60,779 nt of DNA from CAZOJJ01 sp964580105 (GCA_964580105.1 CAZOJJ010000014.1:1-60779), one strand, 5' to 3'; shown: positions 36,399 to 44,975, numbered from the stretch's first letter. Made by a program: numbers and translations. The notes: generated by a model not told the origin, from the letters alone.

Positions 36399-37054
36399 CA
36401 GACCAGCTTGCGGCAGGTGAACGCCTCCGCGTACCGCGCCGCCGCCTCGACGCCACGCAGGCGCAGGAGCCCCCGGAACGTGTCGGCGTCGTACCACGCC
36501 TTCGTACGCTGGCTCGGGAAGTGCGTCCTCAGCAGCTCGATCTTCCGCTCGGCCACGGCTGCGCCGAGGGTGACGTAGGCGTTGGGCCGGCCGAGGTCGC
36601 CGTCCCACTTGGGGATCTCGTACTCGGCGACGGCCGCGCGGCCCCGGAACGTGTTCCAGGTGAGGTCCGACACGAGGCGGTGGTCCTGGTGGCGGTCCTC
36701 GCGGGCGTGCGTGAAGACGAGGTCCGGCGCGGCGTCCTTCAGCGCCCGTTCGAAGTAGTCCTTGACGGCCTCGCCCTCGAACGGGAAGTAGCCGTCCCGG
36801 AATCCGGCGACGTCCACCTGCGCCTCGGCGGCCCCGGCGAGGAAGTCGCTCGCCGCCGCGCGGGCCTCGTCCTCGCGCGGCGTCCCGGCCCCGGAGAGGA
36901 CGATCCAGCGGACGGCGGTGTGGGGCCGCTCGGCCAGGAGCCGGAGGACCGCCCCCCCGCATCCGATCTCGAGGTCGTCGGCGTGAGCGCCGAGGCAGAG
37001 CAGCCGCAGAGGCGCGTCGGGTGCGGTGCCGAGCCGGTCGGGCAGGTTGAACAT
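36395..37054 (-). CDS. PIG-L/LmbE-family deacetylase
   Basis: Zinc-dependent deacetylase of 219 residues. The PIG-L metal motif is LCLGAHADDLEIGCGG and the third ligand is in HAREDRHQDHRLV. Family members remove N-acetyl groups from GlcNAc-type sugars or act on sugar conjugates. Start ATG 37054, three bases after the cytidylyltransferase stop, and its own stop overlaps the beta-helix start, so it is tightly embedded in the polysaccharide operon. The substrate here is unknown. Confidence 0.92.
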   Translation of the reverse strand: MFNLPDRLGTAPDAPLRLLCLGAHADDLEIGCGGAVLRLLAERPHTAVRWIVLSGAGTPREDEARAAASDFLAGAAEAQVDVAGFRDGYFPFEGEAVKDYFERALKDAAPDLVFTHAREDRHQDHRLVSDLTWNTFRGRAAVAEYEIPKWDGDLGRPNAYVTLGAAVAERKIELLRTHFPSQRTKAWYDADTFRGLLRLRGVEAAARYAEAFTCRKLVW

Positions 37055-37057
37055 GGG

Positions 37058-37882
37058 CTATCCGAGGCTGGGAAGCGGCACCGGCGCGCCGTCCCCGCGG
37101 AAAGCAGGCTTGCGGTCCCAGACGGCCCAGGGCGCCTCGCCCCGGTTGTGGATGTCCTCCAGCAGCTTCTTCTCCTTGAACGTGTCCATGCACGCCCAGA
37201 ACCCGTCGTAGGCGTACGTCGCCAGCTCGCCCGCCTCGATGAGCCGGCGGAACGGCTCGGCAACGAGGTCCTCGCCCGGCCTGATGAAGTCGAACACGCG
37301 GCGGTGGAGGACCATGAACCCGCCGTTGATGCGCACGCCCGCCTCGGCGATGGGCTCGATGGCGTGGACGGTGCCGTCGGCGTCGTAGGCGACGGCGTGC
37401 GTGGTGTAGTTGGGGCGGACGCCGAGGAACTGGGCCGCCTTGCCGCGCTCGTGGAACGCCTCGATCACCCGGTCGAGCGGCGCATCGGTCACGCCGTCGG
37501 CGTAGTTGGCGAGGAACACCTCGTCGTCGCCGAGGAAGGGGCGGACGGCGAGGAGCCGCTCGCCCACGTTGGCCTCCCGGCCGGTGTCCACGAACGTGAT
37601 GCGCCAGTCGTGGAGGTCGGACGTGAGGAGTTCGACGCCGTTCGACCCGTCCAGCACGAAGTCGTTCGAGACCGTCTCGTCGTAGCGGACGAAGTAGTCC
37701 TTGATGTGGTCGGCGCCGTGGCCGAGGCAGAGGATGAACTCCTTGTGCCCGTAGTGGGCGTAGTACTTCATCACGTGCCAGAGGATCGGCCGGTAGCCGA
37801 CGCGCACCATGGGCTTGGGGATCGGACCGGCGTGGTCGCGGATCCGCATTCCTTCTCCTCCGCAGAACAGGACGACTTTCAT
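37058..37882 (-). CDS. Sugar-1-phosphate cytidylyltransferase (RfbF-like)
   Basis: Nucleotidyltransferase of 274 residues related to glucose-1-phosphate cytidylyltransferase. Family features are VVLFCGGEGMRIRDHAGPIPKPMVRVGYRPILWHVMKYY, the CDP-type DFVLDGSNGVELL, ITFVDTGREANVGERLLAV, ANYADGVTDAPL and ANINGGF-like RINGGFMVLHRRVFD. The normal Gly-rich GGxGTR loop is modified to GGEGMRIRD, which is usual in this cytidylyltransferase group. It would make a CDP-sugar, but no CDP-glucose 4,6-dehydratase is in the window. Start ATG 37882. Confidence 0.9.
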   Translation of the reverse strand: MKVVLFCGGEGMRIRDHAGPIPKPMVRVGYRPILWHVMKYYAHYGHKEFILCLGHGADHIKDYFVRYDETVSNDFVLDGSNGVELLTSDLHDWRITFVDTGREANVGERLLAVRPFLGDDEVFLANYADGVTDAPLDRVIEAFHERGKAAQFLGVRPNYTTHAVAYDADGTVHAIEPIAEAGVRINGGFMVLHRRVFDFIRPGEDLVAEPFRRLIEAGELATYAYDGFWACMDTFKEKKLLEDIHNRGEAPWAVWDRKPAFRGDGAPVPLPSLG

Positions 37883-38035
37883 GGATGAGCTGGGCGAGGG
37901 GGGCAGTATCGACGGATGCCCCCTCGAAGTCAAGAACCTCGCCCGCCGCGCCCCTTCCCCTTTTAGTCCCCGCCGACGTCCCGGCCCCGTGGCAAATCCC
38001 GCCCTCCTAGCGGTCGTTTCCCACCCTGAAACACG

Positions 38036-38062
38036 AAGGGGCGACCCCGGAGGGCCGCCCCT
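38036..38062 (-). terminator. Probable terminator downstream of DUF4910 gene
   Basis: Inverted repeat AGGGGCG (38037-38043) and CGCCCCT (38056-38062); on the minus strand the stem is followed by TCGTGTTTC, a weak T tract. It lies in the 299-bp space (37883-38181) between two polysaccharide genes, which otherwise shows nothing recognisable, and may divide the run into two transcripts. Confidence 0.5.
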
Positions 38063-38181
38063 GATCCGCCGCCCGGGGAGGCGTCCACCACAGCACCTCG
38101 TCCCGGAACGGCGGAAGGGCCACGGTGCACGGTTTGGTGACCGGTCCCGTAGTTCGTCGGGCGGCTGCCCGAGGTTGCGGG

Positions 38182-39528
38182 CTAGAAAGCCGGTTCGAGC
38201 AGGTCGGCGTCGAGGAGGCGGTCGGCCGCCTCGCGGATGGCCGGGAACGGCAGCGCGGCGTGCTCGGCGACGTCCACGAGGCTGTGCCCCCCGTCCGAGA
38301 GGTTGAGCACCCACAGCAGCGCGCGCTGGACGTCCGGCGCGTTCGGCTTCCCGCCGATGGGGTCGTAGAGGCCGCGCCGCCCGAGCTGCGGCTCGCCGAA
38401 CGGGCGCGTGTTGCGGTACGTCGCCTCGCCCTCCAGCACGTCCACGACGTCCCGCAGGACGTCGAGCGACTCGGCCAGCGCCTCGGGGCGCACGAGGCCG
38501 AGGTCGTCGGCGGAGGTGTGGTACTCGGGGTACTCGCCGTGGGGCGTCCGCGTGAGCCGGCCCACGGGCAGGTCGAAGCCGGGGCTGCCGAACTGCCGCT
38601 CGTCGTAGCCGGTAGGCTCGAACGGGCGGAGCTGGACGCCGTCGTTCCGGAGGGCCAGCGCCACGGCCCGGTCAATGGGGCGCAGCGGACCCAGCGTGCC
38701 GGCGCGGGAGAGCTTGTAGGTGAACCCGCCGGGGTCGCCGAGGTTGGCGAGGACGAGGCCGTGGCGGATGCGCCCGAGGTCGGCGCGGTTGCGGGCCAGC
38801 CACGCGATGGCCCCGATGGTGCCGGGGGCGAACAGGAAGCGGTAGGTGTAGCGGCGGCTCGGCCGGGCCGCGAGCTCCGCCGCCAGCGCCGCCGCCACGA
38901 CCATCGCGCTGGCGTTGTCGTTGGCGAGGGCGGGGTGGCAGGCGTGCGCCGAGAAGAGCACGGTGTCGTCCGACTCGCCCGGCAGCACGCACTCGCCGTA
39001 GGTGAGCGCCCCGTCGAACAGCTCGCTGTCGATGCACACGTCGAGCGGCTGGCCCTCCCCCCCCGCCTCGGCGAGTGCGTCGAGCGTGTGCTGCGCGAGG
39101 CAGAAGCCCCACGTGGGTGTGTAGTAGCCCGTCCGGTACGGGATCAGGTCCGGCTGCGACGGCAGCGTGTGGAGGTACGGCCGCAGTTCCCCGAGCGTCA
39201 TCCGGGTGCGGATGGGGTAGCTGTACTGGACGACGTGGAGGGGCGAGTCGGCCAGGTCCACGACGCGGCGGCCGTCCGGCGTGGCGATCCACGCGTCACG
39301 GATGGCCCACTCCTCAGGGACGGTCCAGTCGAGCACGGGCGTGCCGGTGGGCACCTCGTGGAGCGTCAGCGGAATCCACTCGCCGAGCATCCGGAGAGAG
39401 GCCCGCAGCCCCTCGCCGGTGATGCACCGGTGGAGCGGGTAGAGCGCCGCCACCCGGCGGTAGAGCGCCTCACCGACGCTGGGAGGCGGCGCCGGCCGGC
39501 AACGGAGGGGGTAAATCGTGGCGGGCAT
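38182..39528 (-). CDS. DUF4910-family aminopeptidase-like protein
   Basis: A 448-residue protein with a zinc-aminopeptidase (M28-like) core: ESDDTVLFSAHACHPALANDNASAMVVAAAL, FLFAPGTIGAIAWLARN, PVGRLTRTPHGEYPEYHTSADDL. The N-terminal ~130 residues (LYPLHRCITGEGLRASLRML ... EEWAIRDAWIATPDG) are the DUF2172-like domain of this family, and the C-terminus is a winged-helix-like end. Members recur in exopolysaccharide clusters and are thought to act on sugar-linked amide bonds, but no reaction is established. Start ATG 39528. Confidence 0.88.
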   Translation of the reverse strand: MPATIYPLRCRPAPPPSVGEALYRRVAALYPLHRCITGEGLRASLRMLGEWIPLTLHEVPTGTPVLDWTVPEEWAIRDAWIATPDGRRVVDLADSPLHVVQYSYPIRTRMTLGELRPYLHTLPSQPDLIPYRTGYYTPTWGFCLAQHTLDALAEAGGEGQPLDVCIDSELFDGALTYGECVLPGESDDTVLFSAHACHPALANDNASAMVVAAALAAELAARPSRRYTYRFLFAPGTIGAIAWLARNRADLGRIRHGLVLANLGDPGGFTYKLSRAGTLGPLRPIDRAVALALRNDGVQLRPFEPTGYDERQFGSPGFDLPVGRLTRTPHGEYPEYHTSADDLGLVRPEALAESLDVLRDVVDVLEGEATYRNTRPFGEPQLGRRGLYDPIGGKPNAPDVQRALLWVLNLSDGGHSLVDVAEHAALPFPAIREAADRLLDADLLEPAF

Positions 39529-39560
39529 GGCTGTGGGGCAACGGGGCCGTTCTCGGCAAA

Positions 39561-39632
39561 GGGTACTCCCTGCCTAGCCGCACCCGCATCAGGTGCCGTA
39601 CGCGGCCCCTTTCCTTCCCCGTATCGCCCGGA
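39561..39632 (-). promoter_or_regulatory. Possible structured leader, riboswitch-like (TPP-like 3' half)
   Basis: On the minus strand between the RmlC-like stop and the DUF4910 start, the segment ACCTGATGCGGGTGCGG then CTAGGCAGGGAGT resembles the 3' half of a thiamine-pyrophosphate riboswitch. The CTGAGA element of a real one is missing and the downstream gene has no link to thiamine. GCACC/GGTGC can form a 5-bp hairpin. Kept only as a structured element. Confidence 0.22.
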
Positions 39633-39648
39633 ATATAGGGCGGGGCCC

Positions 39649-40179
39649 TCAGCGCGCAAGAAGCGGATACCCCGCGTCTCGATCGTGGATGACGTGGACC
39701 GGGGCGGGCCACTCGATCCCGAATGCCGGATCGTCGTAGCGAACGCCTCGCCCGGCCTCGGGGACGTACGGCGCCGAGATCATGTAGAACACCTCGGTGT
39801 CGTCGGCCAGCGTGAGGAAGCCGTGCGCGCAGCCCTCCGGGACGTAGAGCGCGACGCCGTTCTCGGCCGTCAGCTCGGCACCGACCCACCGGTGGCGCGT
39901 CGGCGAATCCGGGCGGAGATCCACGGCCACGTCGAACACGGCGCCGCGCGTGCAGCGGACGAGCTTGGCTTCCTCGTGCGGGGCCGCCTGGTAGTGCATC
40001 CCGCGCAGCGTGCCCCGTTTCCGGTTGAACGACACGCTGCACTGCGCCACGGCCGGGTTCAGCCCGTGGCGGGCGAAGACCTCGCCGTCCCACGTCCGCG
40101 CGAAGTGGCCGCGCGCGTCCTCGAACCGCTCGGGGCGGACGAGCACGACGCCGGGGATGCGGGTCTCCTCGAAGTACAA
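39649..40179 (-). CDS. RmlC-like dTDP-4-keto-6-deoxysugar 3,5-epimerase family protein
   Basis: Cupin epimerase of the RmlC family, 176 residues. Visible: VVLVRPERFEDARGHFARTWD, the catalytic His in LRGMHYQAAPHEEAKLVRCTRGAVFDVAVDLR, YVPEGCAHGFLTLADDTEVFY and the C-terminal RGVRYDDPAFGIEWP. The start is TTG at 40179 (YFEETRIPGVVLV), the only in-frame start near the family N-terminus; no ATG or GTG exists there. The sugar could be dTDP- or CDP-linked; the neighbouring C-methyltransferase suggests a branched deoxysugar. Confidence 0.88.
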   Translation of the reverse strand: MYFEETRIPGVVLVRPERFEDARGHFARTWDGEVFARHGLNPAVAQCSVSFNRKRGTLRGMHYQAAPHEEAKLVRCTRGAVFDVAVDLRPDSPTRHRWVGAELTAENGVALYVPEGCAHGFLTLADDTEVFYMISAPYVPEAGRGVRYDDPAFGIEWPAPVHVIHDRDAGYPLLAR

Positions 40180-40256
40180 CGCGAATGGAAAGAGGCGACG
40201 AGAGGAACGTGCGAGGGATGAGGCCGCCTGCACGGAAGGGCGAAGCCGACGGCGCG

Positions 40257-41537
40257 CTAGAACACCTCCACCTCGGGGATCGGCACGACGAACCGGCCGC
40301 CCCATTCCCGGATACCGGCCATCTGCTCGGCGATCTCGTGCTTGAGGTTCCACGGCAGGATCAGCACGTAGTCCGGCCGCGTCTCGAAGATCATCGCCGG
40401 GTCGTAGACCGGGATGCGCGTGCCGGGCAGGTAGGTGCCCTGCTTGTACGGGTTGCGGTCCACGGTGTAGCGGAGGAGGTCCGTCCGCACGCCGGCGTAG
40501 TTGAGCAGCGTGTTCCCCTTCCCCGGCGCGCCGTAGCCGACGACCTGGGCGCCGGCCCGGTTCGCCTCGATGAGGAAGTCGAGGAGGCCGCGCTTGGTCT
40601 CCTTCACCTGCTCGGCGAAGTCGGCGTAGGTCGCCAGGCGGTCGAGACCGTAGCCGCGCTCGCGGGCGAGGAGGTCGCGGACGGCGGCCGTCTCGGGCCG
40701 GCCGCCGTCCTCGGCGTGGCGCGCGTAGATGCGCAGCGAGCCCCCGTGCGTGGGCAGCTCCTCCACGTCGAAGACGGTCAGCCCGTGCGCGGCGAAGACC
40801 CGGCGGACGGTCAGCAGCGAGAAGTACGAGAAGTGCTCGTGGTAGATGGTGTCGAACTGGTTCTCGCGCATCAGTCGGAGCAGGTGCGGGAACTCCATCG
40901 TGATCGTCCCGCCCGGCGCCAGCAGCCGCTTCATGCCGCCGACGAACGAGTTGAGGTAGGGCGTGTGCGCGAGGACGTTGTTGCCGAGGAGGAGGTCGGC
41001 GCGGAGCCCCTCGGCCACCATCCGGGCGGCCTCCTCCTCGCCGAAGAACGCCACGCGCGTCGGGATCCCCTTCGCCCGCGCCGCCTCGGCGACGTTGGCG
41101 GCGGGCTCGACGCCGAGGCAGGGAATCCCCCGCTCGACGAAGTGCTGGAGCAGGTACCCGTCGTTCGAGGCGATCTCGACCACCCGGCTGCCCGCCCCGA
41201 GGCCGAGGCGCTCGGTGATCTGCTCGACGTAGCGCCGCGCGTGCGCCACCCACGAGGTCGAGTACGACGAGAAGTAGGCGTACTCGCTGAAGATGGCGTC
41301 CGGGCGGACGTACTCGTCGAGCTGGACGAGGAAGCAGTCCTCGCAGACGAAGGCGTGGAGCGGGTAGAACACCTCGCCTTTGTTCAGGTCCTCAGGGCGA
41401 ACGACGTTCTGGCACGGCGGCGAGGAGCCGAGGTCCACGAACGTGTAGCGCAGCGGGGTGCCGCAGAACCGGCACGCGAGGCCGGGGATCTCGGAGGCGG
41501 CCGGGAGCCGCTCGGCGGCGGGTTCGACGAGTTGCAT
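40257..41537 (-). CDS. Sugar C-methyltransferase (SAM-dependent, NovU/TylC3-like)
   Basis: A 426-residue three-domain methyltransferase. The N-terminal zinc-binding part has CRFCGTPL and CEDCFLVQL (four Cys); the SAM domain has VVEIASNDGYLLQHF and ITMEFPHLLRLMRENQFDTIYHEHFSYFSL; the C-terminal domain has VVGYGAPGKGNTLLNY. This is the layout of NDP-hexose C-methyltransferases that make branched-chain deoxysugars, with the His-Glu-His catalytic region intact. Start ATG 41537. Before it lies a 14-bp-periodic GAAACGACA repeat. Confidence 0.92.
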   Translation of the reverse strand: MQLVEPAAERLPAASEIPGLACRFCGTPLRYTFVDLGSSPPCQNVVRPEDLNKGEVFYPLHAFVCEDCFLVQLDEYVRPDAIFSEYAYFSSYSTSWVAHARRYVEQITERLGLGAGSRVVEIASNDGYLLQHFVERGIPCLGVEPAANVAEAARAKGIPTRVAFFGEEEAARMVAEGLRADLLLGNNVLAHTPYLNSFVGGMKRLLAPGGTITMEFPHLLRLMRENQFDTIYHEHFSYFSLLTVRRVFAAHGLTVFDVEELPTHGGSLRIYARHAEDGGRPETAAVRDLLARERGYGLDRLATYADFAEQVKETKRGLLDFLIEANRAGAQVVGYGAPGKGNTLLNYAGVRTDLLRYTVDRNPYKQGTYLPGTRIPVYDPAMIFETRPDYVLILPWNLKHEIAEQMAGIREWGGRFVVPIPEVEVF

Positions 41538-41612
41538 GGTCGGGGCTGTCGTTTCAGATTTGTCGTTTCTTTCGTGCTGCTCGCCGGTTCAATCCCCGAG
41601 AAACCAGAACCC

Positions 41613-42650
41613 CTACACCAAAAACGCCTCGCGCCAGCGCAGGTCGGAGCCGACGAGGCGGTCGGCCACGAGCGCCTTGAGGTGGGCGATGCGCGAGAAG
41701 CGCGGGCCCTCGAAGTCCTCCGGCTGGAGCCCGAGGCCGGCCAGGGCGGCATAGACCTGCGCGGCCCCGTCGCGGACGGTCCAGCGCGTCTCGAAGCCGA
41801 GCCGGTCGCGGATTTTCTCGAACGAGACGCGGTACGAGCGGGCGTCCGGGCTCGCGCCGTCGGCGAAGGCGACGTCGCACCCCGGCACGACCTCGCCGAC
41901 GATCCGGGCCACGTCGCGGATCTGGTAGTTCTCTTCGGACGACCCGACGTTGAACGCCTGGTTGTGGACGGCCTCGCGGGGCGCCTCCAGCGCCGCCAGC
42001 ACGGCCCGGCTCACGTCCTCTACGTGGACGAGCGGGCGCCACGGCGTCCCGTCGCTCTTCATCCGGATGGCGCCGGTGGCGACGGCCCACGCCGTGAGGT
42101 TGTTGACCACGAGGTCGAAGCGGAGGCGCGGCGAGACGCCGTAGACCGTCGCGTTGCGGAGGAACACCGGGCTGAAGGCCTCGGAGGCCAGCGGCGCAAT
42201 GTCCCGCTCGGCGATCACCTTCGCCGTCCCGTAGGGCGTGACGGGGTTGAACGGCGCCGTCTCGGTCACGGCGTCCTGCCCTGCCGCGCCGTAGAGGCTG
42301 CACGAGGAGGCGAAGACGAACCGCTCCACGCCGGCGTCGCGCGCCAGCGCCGCGAGGCGGACCGTCGCGCGGTGGTTGATGGCGTAGGTGAGGTCAGGGT
42401 CGAGGTTGCCGAGCGGGTCGTTCGAGAGGTTGGCGAGGTGGACGACGGCGTCGTAGCCCTCGACGTCCTCGCGCGTTACGTCGCGCAGGTCCTTGCGCAC
42501 CTCGGGGACGGCGACGAGGCCGTCGGGGTCGAACGAGCACGCCTCGAAGAGGTCGCTGTCGAGACCGTGGACGGCGTGCCCGGCGTCGAGGAGGAGCGGC
42601 GCGAGGACGGTGCCGATGTAGCCCTTGTGGCCGGTGACGAGGATGCGCAT
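41613..42650 (-). CDS. NAD-dependent sugar epimerase/dehydratase (extended SDR)
   Basis: Extended short-chain dehydrogenase of 345 residues. NAD-binding GHKGYIGTVLAPLLL, VVHLANLSNDP, catalytic FASSCSLYGAAG and YGTAKVIAERD (Tyr-x3-Lys), RNATVYGVSPRLRFDLVVNNL, RPLVHVEDVSRAVLAAL. It belongs to the UDP/CDP-sugar epimerase-like group common in surface polysaccharide loci; the exact substrate cannot be assigned, and it does not look like the CDP-glucose 4,6-dehydratase RfbG. Start ATG 42650. The glycosyltransferase gene is 13 bp upstream on the same strand. Confidence 0.88.
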   Translation of the reverse strand: MRILVTGHKGYIGTVLAPLLLDAGHAVHGLDSDLFEACSFDPDGLVAVPEVRKDLRDVTREDVEGYDAVVHLANLSNDPLGNLDPDLTYAINHRATVRLAALARDAGVERFVFASSCSLYGAAGQDAVTETAPFNPVTPYGTAKVIAERDIAPLASEAFSPVFLRNATVYGVSPRLRFDLVVNNLTAWAVATGAIRMKSDGTPWRPLVHVEDVSRAVLAALEAPREAVHNQAFNVGSSEENYQIRDVARIVGEVVPGCDVAFADGASPDARSYRVSFEKIRDRLGFETRWTVRDGAAQVYAALAGLGLQPEDFEGPRFSRIAHLKALVADRLVGSDLRWREAFLV

Positions 42651-42663
42651 GGCAGGGCGGGGA

Positions 42664-43626
42664 TCAGGCGGGAGTGGGCGCGGGCTGCCACGGCCAGCGC
42701 CGCAGGCCCCAGTAGTTATCGGCGCCGGGGCGAAAGACGTTACCGGCGATGCGCTTGAGCGTCAGGCTGCCGACGGTGGCGCGGTACGCCGCGCGGCGCT
42801 GGGCGGGCGTAAGCGGGCTCCGGCGGACGACGCGGAGATACTGATGCAGCGTCTTCACTGCGTCGAGCGGCGAGGCCCGCTTGCCGCCCGTCTCGCGAGC
42901 GACGCGCGCCCGGCGGTCCAGGAAGACCGTGCTTCCGGCGTGGACGCGGTAGCGGAACAGCTCGGCGTTGACGAAGGCGAAGGGGCCGTGCAGCGCGGCG
43001 TGCGCCACGAGCAGACGGTCCACGCCGTGGATCTGGAACCGGGGCGAGCGCGCGAAGACGGAGCGGCGGAAGAGCCCGTAGGTCGGCGCGTTGACGTCGT
43101 TGCTCGCCAGGACGGCCCGGTACCGCGCGACGGGGTCGTCGCCGAGCGGGCGGTCGAGGGCGCCGTCGTAGGCCACGGCGCGGCCCTCGGGGCTGACGTG
43201 CAGGCCGAGGTCGGGGTCGAAGCGGAACGGCCGGCCGTCGTCGTCGATGAGCGCCTTGCGGCCGTGGGCCAGGCTCGCCTCGGGGTTCGCGTCGAGGGCG
43301 GCGACGAGCCGCTCGAGGAAGTCGGGCGCGTGGCGGTCGTCGTAGGCGCAGACGGCGTAGTAGAGGCCGCGCGCCTGCGCGAAGGCAAAGTTGGCGTTCG
43401 GCAGCGCGCCGATGTCGCGCTCGTGCCGAAAGTAGCGGACGCGCGGATCGGCGGCGGCCGCCGCCCGCACGATCTCCCCGGTCTCGTCCGTGGAGGCGTT
43501 GTCGGAAACGATGAGCTCGAAGTCCTCGAAGGTCTGCCCGAGGAGGTCGGCGAGGGTCTCCGGGAGGTAGCGCGCGCCGTTGCGGACGTGCAGGCCAACG
43601 GAGACGAGGGGGAGACGTGCGGGCAT
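42664..43626 (-). CDS. Family 2 glycosyltransferase
   Basis: GT-A-fold transferase of 320 residues. Signature: LVSVGLHVRNGARYLPETLADLL, FELIVSDNASTDETGEIVRAAA, RHERDIGALPNANFAFAQARG and the DXD-like AYDDRHAPDFLERLV. Start ATG 43626; the 15 residues from an upstream ATG at 43671 are not family-like. The donor and acceptor sugars are unknown. It assembles the repeat unit at the cytoplasmic face of the membrane together with the other transferases here. Confidence 0.92.
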   Translation of the reverse strand: MPARLPLVSVGLHVRNGARYLPETLADLLGQTFEDFELIVSDNASTDETGEIVRAAAAADPRVRYFRHERDIGALPNANFAFAQARGLYYAVCAYDDRHAPDFLERLVAALDANPEASLAHGRKALIDDDGRPFRFDPDLGLHVSPEGRAVAYDGALDRPLGDDPVARYRAVLASNDVNAPTYGLFRRSVFARSPRFQIHGVDRLLVAHAALHGPFAFVNAELFRYRVHAGSTVFLDRRARVARETGGKRASPLDAVKTLHQYLRVVRRSPLTPAQRRAAYRATVGSLTLKRIAGNVFRPGADNYWGLRRWPWQPAPTPA

Positions 43627-43820
43627 GGCAGCGTGGGTCAGCGCCCTCCCCTCTTCCAACGGCCGGGCCAAACGAGAGACGCTTCGGTTAGGCAGGCACG
43701 GCGTAATCCCCGCGTGCCCGCCACCCGGCCTCGAAGCCGCTCCGTCTCGCTTCAGGACGGAGTCAGGGTGTGAGGAGCGAGGGCGTGTAGGGAGGCCTGA
43801 TCCTTCAGCCCTGAACGCGC

Positions 43821-43853
43821 GGCGGGGGCGCCGCTCGGAGCAGCGCCCCCGCC
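43821..43853 (-). terminator. Strong GC hairpin after the GDP-mannose epimerase gene
   Basis: Perfect 11-bp stem, GGCGGGGGCGC (43821-43831) and GCGCCCCCGCC (43843-43853), with an 11-nt loop. It lies 28 bp beyond the stop of the minus-strand gene at 43881. There is no T tract, so it may stabilise or attenuate rather than terminate transcripts. The 254-bp space 43627-43880 shows no gene. Confidence 0.5.
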
Positions 43854-43880
43854 GGGGCCGGAAGGGAGGGGAGCCTCGGA

Positions 43881-44903
43881 TTACGCCGTCTTCAGGACGG
43901 GCTCCGAGGACGCGCCGTCGCCGGCGAGGACGCCGTCGCGGACGAGCTTGTCCCGCACCTGGCCCTCGATCCAGCGGTACGTCCGCGCCAGGCCCTCTTC
44001 GAGCGAGACGCGCGGCTCCCAGCCGAGCACCTCGCGGAGCCGGTCGTTGTTGGAGTTCCGCCCGCGCACGCCCATCGGTCCGGCGACGTGCTTCTTCTCG
44101 ACCGCGACCCCGGCCGCCTCGGCGACGAGGTCGACCAGCTCGTTGATCGAGATGAGGCGGTCCTGGCCGAGGTTGAGCGGATCGCGGTAGTCACTCCGCA
44201 TGAGGCGGTAGAGGCCCTCGACGCAGTCGTCGATGTAGCAGAAGGAGCGGGTCTGCTCGCCGTCGCCCCAGATCTCGACCGTCGGGTCGCCGGTGAGCTT
44301 GGCGACGGCCACCTTGCGGCACATCGCGGCGGGCGCCTTCTCGCGCCCTCCCTCCCAGGTGCCCAGCGGGCCGAAGATGTTGTGGAAGCGGACGGTCCGC
44401 GTCTCCATCCCGTAGTCCTCGCGGTAGTGGTGCGCGAGGCGCTCGGTGATGAGCTTCTCCCAGCCGTAGGCGTCCTGCGGCTGCGCCGGGTAGGCGTCCT
44501 CCTCCTTGAGCGGCGTCACGTCGGCGGCCGTCTGGAGGTACTCGGGGTAGACGCAGGCCGAGGAGGTGTAGAGGTAGCGGCCGACGCCGTTGACGCGGGC
44601 GGCCTCCATGGTGTGCGTGTTGATGAGGATGTTGTTGTGGAGGATCTGGGCGTGGTGGGCCGAAATGAAGCCCATCCCGCCCATGTCGGCGGCGAGGGCG
44701 TAGACCTCGTCCACGCCGCGCGTGGCCTGGAGGCAGGCGTCCCAGCGGCGCAGGTCGAGGATCTCGAACTCGTCGGCCACGGTGGGCTCGAACTCGGGGT
44801 GTTTGAGGTCCACGCCGCGCACCCAGCAGCCCTTGGCCTTGAGGTAGGTGACGAGGTGGTGGCCGATGAATCCACCGGCGCCGGTGACGAGAACGCGGGT
44901 CAT
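43881..44903 (-). CDS. GDP-mannose 3,5-epimerase-like SDR
   Basis: A 340-residue extended SDR very close to plant GDP-mannose 3,5-epimerase. Landmarks: VTGAGGFIGHHLVTYLKAKG, ADMGGMGFISAHHAQILHNN, SSACVYPEYLQTAADVTPLKEEDAYPAQPQDAYGWEKL, FHNIFGPLGTWEGGREKAPAAMCRK, GDGEQTRSFCYIDDCVEGL and GPMGVRGRNSNNDRL. It probably gives GDP-L-galactose or GDP-L-gulose for the polysaccharide. Catalytic Cys in SSACVYP and the Tyr-x3-Lys pair are present. Start ATG 44903, directly preceded by heptamer repeats. Confidence 0.92.
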   Translation of the reverse strand: MTRVLVTGAGGFIGHHLVTYLKAKGCWVRGVDLKHPEFEPTVADEFEILDLRRWDACLQATRGVDEVYALAADMGGMGFISAHHAQILHNNILINTHTMEAARVNGVGRYLYTSSACVYPEYLQTAADVTPLKEEDAYPAQPQDAYGWEKLITERLAHHYREDYGMETRTVRFHNIFGPLGTWEGGREKAPAAMCRKVAVAKLTGDPTVEIWGDGEQTRSFCYIDDCVEGLYRLMRSDYRDPLNLGQDRLISINELVDLVAEAAGVAVEKKHVAGPMGVRGRNSNNDRLREVLGWEPRVSLEEGLARTYRWIEGQVRDKLVRDGVLAGDGASSEPVLKTA

Positions 44904-44945
44904 GGGAGTGCGGAGTTGGGAGTGGGGAATACGGAGTTCGGAGGA
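44904..44945. repeat. Six degenerate 7-bp units abutting a start codon
   Basis: GGGAGTG, CGGAGTT, GGGAGTG, GGGAATA, CGGAGTT, CGGAGGA in exact 7-nt register immediately upstream (minus strand) of the GDP-mannose epimerase ATG at 44903. Confidence 0.8.
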
Positions 44946-44975
44946 AGCGCTCCGGCTTCTGTCTTCTGGCCTCGG

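Noticed and set aside
43821..43853. Transposon end or attachment site
   Set aside because: A perfect hairpin but no transposase, target duplication or second copy; position after a stop fits an RNA hairpin better.
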